A DNA stretch of 64,000 nt, from assembly GCA_027485145.1 (NCBI GenBank), contig JAIXRO010000099.1:28333-92332 (forward strand), read 5' to 3'. The notes beneath the pieces are model-generated. The model was not told where the DNA came from and did no database searches. It worked only from the letters and a program-made list of their open reading frames with translations. Position numbers and translations under genes: made by a program. The DNA comes from Hyphomonadaceae bacterium. GTDB taxonomy: Bacteria; Pseudomonadota; Alphaproteobacteria; Caulobacterales; Hyphomonadaceae. Of the stretch, positions 10,131-17,609 are shown one piece after another. Numbering within the stretch: the stretch's first letter is position 1; every line of letters starts with the position of its first letter.

Positions 10131-10306
10131 GAGTGGGCAGAGCCTCCTGTCACGCGGCCGCCCGGAGCTGGAAAAGGGGCGGGTCGGCCTTGATTTGCTG
10201 ACGTTCCCTTATAGGCCCGATCCTTACCACGCAATTGCCGAGGCGTTCACAGGCGCGCGACAAGGCCGCGTTTGCGCAGGCTGCGGAACCGGCTATCCCT
10301 GCCCCG

Positions 10307-10888
10307 ATGAATTCCGAGGCACCTTCCCTGCTGTCCGGCGCCAGTCTCGGCATGATCCGGGGCGAGCGCGTGCTGTTTCGGAGCGTCAGCCTGTCGGTGT
10401 GCCCGGGCGAGGCCCTGCTGCTGCGCGGAGCCAACGGCGCCGGCAAGACCACCCTGCTGCGCATTCTGGCGGGGCTGACCCGCGCGGAGGCCGGCGACGT
10501 CAGGCGCGCGTCAGCGCACCACTGGGTCGGCCACCGCGAGGGGCTGAAACCCACCGAGACGCCGCGCGCGCACCTGAAACTCTGGGCGCAGGCCTGGGGC
10601 GCGCAGACAGGAATTGACCCCGTGCTGGGCCGGATGGGCCTCACCCGCCCCGCCGATGTGGCAGGCCGCGACCTCTCCGCCGGCCAACGCCGCCGAACCG
10701 CCCTCGCCCGGCTGTTGCTGGAACACCGCCCGGTCTGGCTGCTGGATGAGCCGTACACCGCGCTCGACGCCGACGGCCGGGCCCTCGTCGACGCCTTGAT
10801 CGCCGAACACCGCGCCAAAGGCGGCGCCGTGATTGCAGCGCTTCACGGCGAGGCCGGCTTTCCCGGCAGCACGGACCTGACGCTGTGA
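10307..10888 (+). CDS. ccmA: Heme exporter ATP-binding protein CcmA
   Basis: ATPase of the CcmABCD complex, which releases holo-CcmE during System I cytochrome c maturation. At 193 residues it is a compact single NBD, typical of CcmA. Walker A GANGAGKT (41-48), the signature DLSAGQRRR and Walker B LLDEPYTALD are intact. I chose the ATG at 10307, where homology begins; the frame is open back to 10235. Its stop overlaps the ccmB start (GTGA). ccmE, ccmF and ccmH are not in this window. Confidence 0.92.
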   Translation: MNSEAPSLLSGASLGMIRGERVLFRSVSLSVCPGEALLLRGANGAGKTTLLRILAGLTRAEAGDVRRASAHHWVGHREGLKPTETPRAHLKLWAQAWGAQTGIDPVLGRMGLTRPADVAGRDLSAGQRRRTALARLLLEHRPVWLLDEPYTALDADGRALVDALIAEHRAKGGAVIAALHGEAGFPGSTDLTL

Positions 10889-11550
10889 GCGGCGCGCCCC
10901 TTCTGGCGGCTTTCCGCCAATCCCTTGGCGAAGCCTGGGCCGGCGGGGCGGGGGCGTTGCTGCCGCTGGGCTTTCTCGGCGGAACGGCCGTGCTCGTGCC
11001 GCTCGGCATCGGCACAGATGCCGCCACGCTCAAGGCGGTCGGCCCGGGCATCCTCTGGGTCGCGCTGGCGCTCGCGAGCCTCGTCACACTGGAACGCATC
11101 TTCCAGGCCGATGCCGAGGACGGCACGCTGGACCTCTGGCTGCAGGCGGGCGCGCCGGTTTCGGCGCTGGCCGCTGCCAAGACGCTGGCGCATTGGCTGT
11201 CCGCCGGGCTGCCCCTCGCACTCTTCTCGCCCGTGCTTGCCCTGATGTTCCAGGCCGAGGCGAGCCCGGCGCTGCTGGTGAATGCCGGCCTTTATGCCCT
11301 TGGCAGCCTCGCCTTCTTCTTCTGGGGCGGGGTCGGCGCTGCCCTCTCGGCCACCGTTCGCCGCGGCGGGCTGCTGATCTCGCTGATCGCCCTGCCCCTC
11401 TATGTGCCGACGGCGGTGTTCGGCGCGCTCGCCATGTCCGGCGGGCCGGGTTCGACGGGCGCGCCGCTGTTTCTGGCCGCGTCCACGCTGTTCGCCTGCG
11501 CTGTTGCGCCCTACGCGATGTCTGCCGCGTTGCGCTTGGCGGCAGACTGA
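10885..11550 (+). CDS. ccmB: Heme exporter membrane protein CcmB
   Basis: 221-residue integral membrane subunit of the CcmABCD complex with six hydrophobic segments. The early LVTLERIFQADAEDGTLDLW stretch and the following ALAAAKTLAHW are diagnostic of CcmB. The GTG start overlaps ccmA, so expression is probably translationally coupled. Works in the inner membrane with CcmA and CcmC in heme handling for c-type cytochromes. Confidence 0.92.
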   Translation: MSGAPLLAAFRQSLGEAWAGGAGALLPLGFLGGTAVLVPLGIGTDAATLKAVGPGILWVALALASLVTLERIFQADAEDGTLDLWLQAGAPVSALAAAKTLAHWLSAGLPLALFSPVLALMFQAEASPALLVNAGLYALGSLAFFFWGGVGAALSATVRRGGLLISLIALPLYVPTAVFGALAMSGGPGSTGAPLFLAASTLFACAVAPYAMSAALRLAAD

Positions 11551-11572
11551 GGGAGCGCTAGGTCAGTCAACC

Positions 11573-12304
11573 ATGTGGTCCTACTTCGCCAACCCGCACA
11601 AATTCCTGCGCCTGTCGGACTGGCTGGCCCCCGCCTTCTATGCCGTCGGTACGCTGTGTATCGCCTGGGGGCTCTGGCAGGGGCTCTGGGTTGTGCCGAA
11701 GGACGAGTACCAGGGCGGGGACATCATGCGCGTGATGTTCATCCACGTGCCCGCCGCCTGGCTGGCGATGGCCAGCTATTCGGCCCTCGCGGTCGCGAGC
11801 TTCATCTGGTTCGTCTGGCGCCATGAACTGGCCGATATTGCCGCCAAGTCGATCGCCCCGCTCGGCGCGGTCTGGACCGCCATCTGCCTCGCGACCGGCT
11901 CGATCTGGGGCAAGCCGACCTGGGGCACCTGGTGGCAGTGGAATGACGCGCGGATGATGTCGGTGCTGTTCCTGTTCTTCCTGTTCCTCGGCTACATGGC
12001 CCTGCGCGCCTCAATGGACACGCGCCAGAAGGCCGCGCGCGCCGGCGCGATCCTTGCGATGGTAGGCGCGATCAACGTGCCGCTGATCAAGTTCTCGGTG
12101 GACATGGTGGAATCGATCCACCAGGGCGCCAGCGTTATCACCGCCGATGGGCCCAAGATGGCAGCGGTTTACCTGACCCCTCTTCTGATCAGCGCACTCG
12201 GCCATTCGCTCTTCTTCGGCGGCCTGGTCATGACCAGCATGCGCACGGAGATCCGTGAGCGGCGCATTGCCCGTCTGCGCGCCGCGTCACTGGAAGGGGG
12301 CTGA
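11573..12304 (+). CDS. ccmC: Heme exporter protein CcmC
   Basis: 243-residue membrane protein of the heme-handling (HHP) family that loads heme onto CcmE. The tryptophan-rich WWD motif is visible as WGKPTWGTWWQWNDARM, and conserved periplasmic histidines flank it (one in IHVPAAW, one in IHQGASV). I chose the ATG at 11573; the frame is open upstream inside ccmB but that extension overlaps the neighbour. It is third in the ccmABCDG operon, 22 bases after ccmB. Confidence 0.93.
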   Translation: MWSYFANPHKFLRLSDWLAPAFYAVGTLCIAWGLWQGLWVVPKDEYQGGDIMRVMFIHVPAAWLAMASYSALAVASFIWFVWRHELADIAAKSIAPLGAVWTAICLATGSIWGKPTWGTWWQWNDARMMSVLFLFFLFLGYMALRASMDTRQKAARAGAILAMVGAINVPLIKFSVDMVESIHQGASVITADGPKMAAVYLTPLLISALGHSLFFGGLVMTSMRTEIRERRIARLRAASLEGG

Positions 12305-12306
12305 GC

Positions 12307-12462
12307 ATGCCGGAGTTCGACAAGAACGCCGCCTACATCTGGGCCTGTTACGGCGTTGGTGCGCTGCTGATCCTCGGTCTGACGCTGCGCGTGGTGCTCG
12401 CGGCCCGGTCAGCCCGCAAGCGCCTCGCGAGCCTCGCGGCCAATGACACGGACGGTGCCTGA
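12307..12462 (+). CDS. ccmD: Heme exporter protein CcmD (small)
   Basis: A 51-residue reading frame between ccmC and ccmG, starting 2 bases after the ccmC stop. It has one transmembrane helix (about residues 9-31, IWACYGVGALLILGLTLRVV) followed by a basic cytoplasmic tail (ARSARKRL), the standard CcmD layout. CcmD stabilises the CcmABC complex and helps release holo-CcmE. Position, length and topology make this a confident call although the sequence family is poorly conserved. Confidence 0.88.
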   Translation: MPEFDKNAAYIWACYGVGALLILGLTLRVVLAARSARKRLASLAANDTDGA

Positions 12463-12463
12463 C

Positions 12464-12985
12464 ATGAACCGCTGGCTGTTCGCCCTGCCCGCTGCCGCGC
12501 TGCTCCTGTTCGGCCTGCTCGGGGCCTGGCGGATGCTGTATCCGGACAAGGGCGAATTCGAACGCGTCTCGCGGGCCGCCCCGGATTTCGTCTTTACCCT
12601 GAAGGACGGCGGCGAGATCGCCTTTGCCCCGCCGCCGGGCGGCCAGCCCGCCATCGTCAACCTGTTCGCCAGCTGGTGCGCGCCGTGCGAGGCTGAACAC
12701 AAATACCTGATGGAGATCGGCGCGGCCCATCCCGGCCAGCTTTACGGCGTGCTGTACAAGGACAAGCCCGCGAACGGCGAGGCCTTCCTCGCGCGGCTCG
12801 GCAATCCGTTCACGGCGGTGGCGCTGGACCCCGAAGGCAAGGGCGGGCTTGATTTCGGCCTGACGGGCGTGCCCGAGACTTTCGTCATTTCCGGCGAGGG
12901 CAACATCATCCTTCACATCGACGGACCGCTGGACGAAACCTCGCGCCAAAAAATAAGCGAGGCGCTTGTGGCGCCTCGCTCGTAA
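12464..12985 (+). CDS. ccmG: Thiol:disulfide interchange protein CcmG/DsbE
   Basis: 173-residue membrane-anchored periplasmic thioredoxin. It reduces the haem-binding CxxCH cysteines of apocytochrome c or its chaperone CcmH. An N-terminal anchor (5-24) is followed by the thioredoxin domain with WCAPC (71-75) and the conserved GVPETFVI cis-proline loop. The ATG at 12464 follows the ccmD stop by one base; an in-frame ATG at 12443 would overlap ccmD. The 3' coding end contains a strong hairpin that acts as terminator for the convergent MarR gene. Confidence 0.92.
   Translation: MNRWLFALPAAALLLFGLLGAWRMLYPDKGEFERVSRAAPDFVFTLKDGGEIAFAPPPGGQPAIVNLFASWCAPCEAEHKYLMEIGAAHPGQLYGVLYKDKPANGEAFLARLGNPFTAVALDPEGKGGLDFGLTGVPETFVISGEGNIILHIDGPLDETSRQKISEALVAPRS
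12948..12980 (-). terminator. Rho-independent terminator for the MarR gene, inside ccmG
   Basis: A 10-bp perfect stem (AGCGAGGCGC at 12956-12965 and its complement at 12971-12980) with a 5-base loop. On the minus strand it is followed by a T-rich tract (TATTTTTT). Its orientation fits termination of the minus-strand MarR gene that ends at 13009, yet the whole hairpin lies inside the last codons of ccmG. Confidence 0.75.
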
Positions 12986-13008
12986 ATCAGCTTCGCGGTT
13001 CGCGGAGC

Positions 13009-13551
13009 TTATTTCTTTTTCTTGGCCGGTGCCTTTTTCGCAGGGGCTTTCTTCACGACAGTCTTTTTCACAGCGGCTTTCTTGGCCGGGGCTTTCTTGG
13101 CTTTCGGCTCAGGCGCCGCTTCTTTTTTCTCGGCGTCTTCAACGAGGCCGGTCAGGCCCTGGATCAGCGCGTCCTGCTTTGCCTTGGCAAGCGTGGCGAA
13201 CATGGCGGCGTCGGCTTTGGTGACAGCCGGCAGCGCCTTGTCATAGGCTTTCTTGCCCTTGACGGTGAGCGAGACCGATTTTGCGCGGGCGTCGGTCTTG
13301 GAATCGGCGCGCTTGATCATGCCGCCAGCTTCCATGCGGGCGACCATGTCGGCGAGGGTGGAGCGATCGATGCCTGTGGCATTGACAAGATCAGACTGGC
13401 TGACACCTTCATTGCCCGACAGGGCAGCGAGGACAGAGAACTGGCGCAGCGTGAGGCCGGCCGTTTTCAGAGCAGCTGCCGAATGGTTGGCAGCTATCTG
13501 CTGGGCGCGGTGCAGGAGGTGGCTGGGCGAGGTGTTGAGATTGAAGGACAT
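13009..13551 (-). CDS. MarR family regulator with lysine/alanine-rich C-terminal tail
   Basis: 180-residue protein. Residues 1-140 form a MarR-type winged helix: LTLRQFSVLAAL, the recognition helix in SQSDLVNATGIDRSTLADMV (51-70) and a basic wing RADSKTDARAKSVSL (81-95). Residues 141-180 are a low-complexity tail of AKKAPAKKA-like repeats with 17 lysines in 40 positions, like histone H1 or AlgP tails. The tail is not part of the usual MarR family (~140-150 residues) and probably adds non-specific DNA binding. The start at 13551 gives the standard MarR N-terminus. No adjacent codirectional target gene is visible. The regulated genes are unknown. Confidence 0.82.
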   Translation of the reverse strand: MSFNLNTSPSHLLHRAQQIAANHSAAALKTAGLTLRQFSVLAALSGNEGVSQSDLVNATGIDRSTLADMVARMEAGGMIKRADSKTDARAKSVSLTVKGKKAYDKALPAVTKADAAMFATLAKAKQDALIQGLTGLVEDAEKKEAAPEPKAKKAPAKKAAVKKTVVKKAPAKKAPAKKKK

Positions 13552-13694
13552 GGGTTGGTTTCCGTTTGCTAAAGATGGGGTCCGGCGAAGGACGAGATGA
13601 TTTGAACAGGGCCGATCCGATGTTGGGGCGTTAGACAAGAACCCCGTAGGCGGATCAAACGCATTCCCCATACAGGCGACAGGATAAAGATTGG

Positions 13695-14246
13695 ATGACT
13701 GATCAATTGCCAACTCCTTTCCAGCACGAAGATTTTCGGCTCGGCGTGCCAGAAGGTGATGACAGGGTACGGCGTATCTGTAACCGCTGCAACTTTGTTG
13801 ACTACGTGAACCCGAAGATCGTGACCGGCAGCGTCGTAACGTCCGGAGACCTCATACTGCTCTGCAAACGGGCCATCGAACCCCGGAAGGGATTCTGGAC
13901 CCTGCCGGCCGGCTTCATGGAAGAGGGTGAGAGCGTCGAGGACTCGGCTCGCAGAGAGGCCCGGGAAGAGGCGTGTGCGGACATTCAGATAGACCGGCTT
14001 CTGGCCATTTACTCCGTACCCCGCATCTCGCAGGTCCAGATCATGTTCCGTGCCCGGCTGATGTCGGACATCGCGCCCGGACCGGAAAGCGAGGACGTGA
14101 AGCTGGTTCACTGGAAGGATATTCCGTGGTCGGAACTTGCCTTTCCGACCGTGGTTTGGGCGCTGACGCATTATGCCCAGACGCGGGACGCGGATGCGTT
14201 TGCACCCTTCGCGAACCCGGCAGGAACCGAGAAAATTACGCGATAG
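13695..14246 (+). CDS. NUDIX hydrolase with N-terminal zinc-ribbon remnant
   Basis: 183-residue NUDIX-family pyrophosphohydrolase. The N-terminus has a single CNRC knuckle (Cys29, Cys32), resembling the zinc ribbon seen before the NUDIX domain in NADH-pyrophosphatase-like proteins. The NUDIX box begins at Gly73 (GFMEEGES) and ends REAREEACA (87-95). The catalytic Arg-Glu and Glu-Glu pairs are present, but the usual Gly after EE-x is Cys. Substrates are probably nucleoside diphosphate derivatives; the exact one is unknown. The region is visibly less GC-rich than its neighbours. Divergent from the MarR gene. Confidence 0.82.
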   Translation: MTDQLPTPFQHEDFRLGVPEGDDRVRRICNRCNFVDYVNPKIVTGSVVTSGDLILLCKRAIEPRKGFWTLPAGFMEEGESVEDSARREAREEACADIQIDRLLAIYSVPRISQVQIMFRARLMSDIAPGPESEDVKLVHWKDIPWSELAFPTVVWALTHYAQTRDADAFAPFANPAGTEKITR

Positions 14247-14293
14247 TTCTTCTCTCTCGCGCGTTTGATCCCCGGGATTCAATTTCCCGCCTT

Positions 14294-14368
14294 GTCACCC
14301 CGGCGAAAGCCGGGGCCCAGAATAACAAGACACGACGGATGAAACTGGGTCCCGGCGTTCGCCGGGAT
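14294..14368. repeat. Paired GC hairpin repeats in inverted orientation
   Basis: Two related units face each other in the 148-bp gap after the NUDIX gene. Unit 1 (14294-14320) reads GTCACCCCGGCGAAAGCCGG and continues GGCCCAG. Unit 2 (14345-14368) is close to its reverse complement. Each unit is itself a GC hairpin with a GAAA or GTTC tip. Similar short units occur between genes in many alphaproteobacterial genomes as dispersed repeats. It may also terminate the two convergent transcripts. Confidence 0.7.
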
Positions 14369-14394
14369 CATAGGCCTGGCGGACGAGCAAAAGG

Positions 14395-15126
14395 CTAAGC
14401 CGCTGCCGTCTCCGGCTCACGCAGGTGTTTGAGCGTGTACGGTGTATTCAGCGCGCCGAAGATGAGCACGATCACCATGTTGCCAAGTTTCCAGTTGGCC
14501 CAAACATCCTCGGCGTCCTTCGCGCCGAATGTCAGTCCAAGGAATTCATACGCCCCGGCCGGCGCCACCGGAATGCCAGCCATCACCAGAGGCGCATCGA
14601 ACCCCGGCGCATAGGTGCGCCACAGGTATTCGTTCCAGAGCGCCATCGCGACGAAGAAGAAACCCCAGCGGATCGCCAGCGTGCGCCACGCAAAGTCCGG
14701 CAGGTCAAACACTTTCGAGAACAGCGACTTCCAGATGTTCCGCCCGAAAAACAGCGGCACGAAAATCATCATCGCCATGAACAGCTGCTGGATCGTCGGC
14801 TTCACATAGATGAACGCCTTCTCCTGCAAGAGGATGCCGATGAGGCCGAAGCCCGCGACGATCGACGAGGAGAACAGCATCATCTGCGAGACCGGCTCGC
14901 GCCGGATCAGCTGGTTGGCAAGGAAACCGAGCATCATGGCGAGCAACACGCCGGTGGCCCAGAAGATGGCGGTGTCCTTGTTGATCAGCCCGCCGAACAG
15001 GTCGACGCGCCGGAACACGTTATAGACAAGCACGAATGCGATGACGGGCACGAAGTCCGCCCAGAGCTGGTTCGCCTTGCCCGCTGCCGTCGCGACGGCG
15101 CTTTCCTGTTTCGTTGTCTCGGTCAT
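14395..15126 (-). CDS. yciB: Inner membrane septation protein A family (YciB/IspZ)
   Basis: 243-residue polytopic membrane protein with five to six helices, slightly longer than E. coli YciB (~180) because of N- and C-terminal extensions. The core motifs fit the family: DFVPVIAFVLVYN near the start, then ATGVLLAMML, KPTIQQLFMAMM and RWGFFFVAMALWNEYLWR. The family is linked to cell envelope and septation (Shigella IspZ, E. coli YciB), mechanism unknown. In alphaproteobacteria it often neighbours ftsY and cytochrome c maturation genes, as here. Confidence 0.85.
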   Translation of the reverse strand: MTETTKQESAVATAAGKANQLWADFVPVIAFVLVYNVFRRVDLFGGLINKDTAIFWATGVLLAMMLGFLANQLIRREPVSQMMLFSSSIVAGFGLIGILLQEKAFIYVKPTIQQLFMAMMIFVPLFFGRNIWKSLFSKVFDLPDFAWRTLAIRWGFFFVAMALWNEYLWRTYAPGFDAPLVMAGIPVAPAGAYEFLGLTFGAKDAEDVWANWKLGNMVIVLIFGALNTPYTLKHLREPETAAA

Positions 15127-15158
15127 GACCTGTCCTACGCTGAAACCTGCCGTCCGGT

Positions 15159-16595
15159 TTAACCGCGCCTGTTTCGCATGAACGTCCGGGCGCCGCCAGC
15201 ATCCAGGACCAGCGCCGCCACCAGATATGTAATCGCCCCTGCCCCGGACTTCAGCATCAGTTCAGGCCAGCCGCCGAGATCGGGCAGCAGGGCCAGCACC
15301 GGCCACATCGCCAGCGCCGCAAGCCCGATCCGGACAAGGTCGCCCGGCGGCAGCGGCAGCGGGATGTAGCGCCGCCCCACCAGCGCCAGCAAAGCCGCGC
15401 TGGCCGCATAGCAGACGAGCGTGGAGATGACCGCGCCCATCAGGCCGATCTGGGGGATCAGGATCAGGTTCAGCACCACCTTCAGGCTCGCCGGGATCAG
15501 CATCAGCAGGAAGCCCTCGCGCATCTTGTGCGCAATCTGGAAGGCCTGGATGAAGTAATGGACGCAAAGGCCGTTCAGCAGGCCCGAAACGGCGATCCAC
15601 GGAATGATGGGAATCGCCTGTTCGCGCAGCGCCTCGCCAATCATGGCTTCGCCCAGGGGCCGGGCCACCAGCGCAATCCCGGCCGCAGCCGGCACGCCCA
15701 TGAACAGCAGCGCACGGATGAAGCTGCCCGCCTGTTCGGCGGCAGCGTCCGCACCCGCCCGCTCATAGGCAGCCAGCAGCAAGGGGCTGCCCGCCATCGC
15801 AGCCCAGGCGCAGATCAGCAGCACCGACTTGTCGGCGAGGCCGTAACCCGCCGCGTAGACACCGACCGCGGCCTCGCCGCCTTCCATCATGGCGGCCAGC
15901 ATGGGCCGGTCGATCCCCGCGATCACGAGGTCAAGCAGCAGCCCTGCCGCGAGCGGAATGCCGTAACCCATCCACGCCCGCTGCCGGGCGGCACTGGTGA
16001 CGCCGCCCTTCGCGGCCGAGACGAGCCAAACGCCTTCGCGCAGCGCCATAAGGCCCGTGGCAATCGTCAGCCCCATGAAGGGTGCGGCCGTGCCCAGGCC
16101 GAAGTACCACGCGATCAGTGCGCCCAGAAGGAAGCCCGCCAGCAGCCGGAAAGTCTCGGTAACCACATACCGCCTGACGCGCAGGCCGGCCTTGTGGGCC
16201 TGCAGGGCAATCAGCACCAGGGTATTCATCGGCAGCAGCAGCGCAACCCACGGCATGGTGGCCGCGTAGAGCGGATCGTCCCGCAGCGCGAACCAGACCA
16301 GCGCCGCCAGCGCCATCGCGACCCCGAGCGCCTTGATCATCAGCGACAGCGCCGTGCGGTAATGGTCGGCAAGGTCCCCCTTCGCTTCGGCCTCTGCCGT
16401 GAAGCGGTAAGCCGCTGCCTCGACCCAGGTCAGCGACAGCGTGTGGATCATGCCCACCGTCCAGATCATCAGGGCATAGACGCCGTATTCCTCAGCGCTC
16501 AGCAGCCGCGTGAAGACATAGACCGCCCCGAACGAGGCAAGCCCGCTGGCAATGTTCACGGGCAGGTAGCCGGCGAGGTAGCGTCCGATCTTCAT
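15159..16595 (-). CDS. Oligosaccharide/polysaccharide flippase family protein
   Basis: 478-residue integral membrane protein with about 12-14 helices, of the polysaccharide-synthase/Wzx class in the MOP superfamily. The N-terminus (YLPVNIASGLASFGAVYVFTRLLSAEEYG) is typical of these flippases. Expected to move undecaprenyl-linked oligosaccharides across the inner membrane. No glycosyltransferase cluster is adjacent, so the polymer is not predictable. An EamA permease on the same strand lies 53 bases upstream. Confidence 0.8.
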   Translation of the reverse strand: MKIGRYLAGYLPVNIASGLASFGAVYVFTRLLSAEEYGVYALMIWTVGMIHTLSLTWVEAAAYRFTAEAEAKGDLADHYRTALSLMIKALGVAMALAALVWFALRDDPLYAATMPWVALLLPMNTLVLIALQAHKAGLRVRRYVVTETFRLLAGFLLGALIAWYFGLGTAAPFMGLTIATGLMALREGVWLVSAAKGGVTSAARQRAWMGYGIPLAAGLLLDLVIAGIDRPMLAAMMEGGEAAVGVYAAGYGLADKSVLLICAWAAMAGSPLLLAAYERAGADAAAEQAGSFIRALLFMGVPAAAGIALVARPLGEAMIGEALREQAIPIIPWIAVSGLLNGLCVHYFIQAFQIAHKMREGFLLMLIPASLKVVLNLILIPQIGLMGAVISTLVCYAASAALLALVGRRYIPLPLPPGDLVRIGLAALAMWPVLALLPDLGGWPELMLKSGAGAITYLVAALVLDAGGARTFMRNRRG

Positions 16596-16648
16596 CCCGC
16601 GGCCTTAGCACGAACCGGTGACGGGGTCGCAAGAGATGCACGCACCCG

Positions 16649-17509
16649 TCATGCCGCTGCCTGCATGAGCACAAGCCCGGCGGCCAGTGCCCCGGCCGCG
16701 GCAATCCGGCGGCGGCCGAAGCCCTCTTTCAGCAGCCATGCTCCAAGCGCCGCTGCAAACACGACCGAGGTTTCCCGAAGCGCCGTCACCATGGCGGCGT
16801 CGGTCAGAGCAAACGCATAGATCGCTGCTCCGTAGGAGAGCGAGCCTGCGAGCCCGGCGACCACGCCCTTGCGCAAGTGCGGGCGCATCGAGGTCCAGAC
16901 CCGTCCCTTTCGCTGCCACAGGGTCACGGCCGTTACCCCGACCCAGTCCAGCAGGAAGAACCAGACGACGAACGTCATCGGCGTTTCCATCGCCCGCACG
17001 GCCCGCGCGTCGGTCACGGAATAGAGGCCGACACCCACCGCCGTCCACAAGGCCCAGAACAGGGCCTCCCGGTCCAGCGCACGCGCGGCCTGCGTCGCGC
17101 CCGTGGGTAGTGCAAAGACGAGGATCGCGCCGCAGGCAGTCACGAGTCCCGCCACTTGAAGCGGCGTCAGGTATTCCTTCAGGAAAATCGCCGCGAGTAT
17201 GGCCGTTGCAAGCGGACCGAGGCCCCGCATCACCGGGAATACGAGGCTGAGATCGCCCCTGTGGAGGGCGCGGACAAGCCCGAACTGGTAGAACCAGTGC
17301 ACCACGACCGACGCCGCAATCAGCCCCCAGGTCTCCGGCGGCGGCATTGGCACGAACGGCGCCAGCGGCACCACGCTGAGCCCCATCACGATGGCCACCA
17401 GCGCGCGCGTCACCAGCACGTCACCGCCGCGCTTGACCAGCACATTGACCAGGGCGACCGTCACCGCCGAAAACAGGCAAAGCATGACTGAGAGGAATTC
17501 TGGCCCCAT
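16649..17509 (-). CDS. EamA/DMT superfamily permease
   Basis: 286-residue inner membrane protein with ten helices in two EamA repeats; the first repeat ends with the diagnostic GPLATAILAAIFLKEYLTPLQ segment. The family exports diverse metabolites, amino acids or toxins. I chose the ATG at 17509 because it begins the first helix; the frame is open to 17797 but the extra residues are non-membrane and overlap the divergent neighbour. Substrate unknown. Confidence 0.82.
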   Translation of the reverse strand: MGPEFLSVMLCLFSAVTVALVNVLVKRGGDVLVTRALVAIVMGLSVVPLAPFVPMPPPETWGLIAASVVVHWFYQFGLVRALHRGDLSLVFPVMRGLGPLATAILAAIFLKEYLTPLQVAGLVTACGAILVFALPTGATQAARALDREALFWALWTAVGVGLYSVTDARAVRAMETPMTFVVWFFLLDWVGVTAVTLWQRKGRVWTSMRPHLRKGVVAGLAGSLSYGAAIYAFALTDAAMVTALRETSVVFAAALGAWLLKEGFGRRRIAAAGALAAGLVLMQAAA

Positions 17510-17609
17510 GTCGGCGCCGGATACGCCGGTTTTGCGCGAGGGGGAAGCTGCGTCAGGGTTTGACACCCCCTGCCCTTGAGGCATCCTCCCGGCCGGAGGA
17601 ACAAGAACC

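Noticed and set aside
7287..10193. A long open frame (968 codons) on the plus strand opposite acnA
   Set aside because: Acid- and Arg/His-rich composition with no recognisable motif; it mirrors the aconitase codons, the usual antisense shadow in GC-rich DNA.
10208..10234. TATAAG with an upstream TTGCGT as an acnA promoter
   Set aside because: Spacing of 15 bp is short and the hexamers are weak; reported only here.
17560..17565. TTGACA as a -35 box for the amidohydrolase gene at 17610
   Set aside because: No acceptable -10 hexamer at 16-18 bp spacing.
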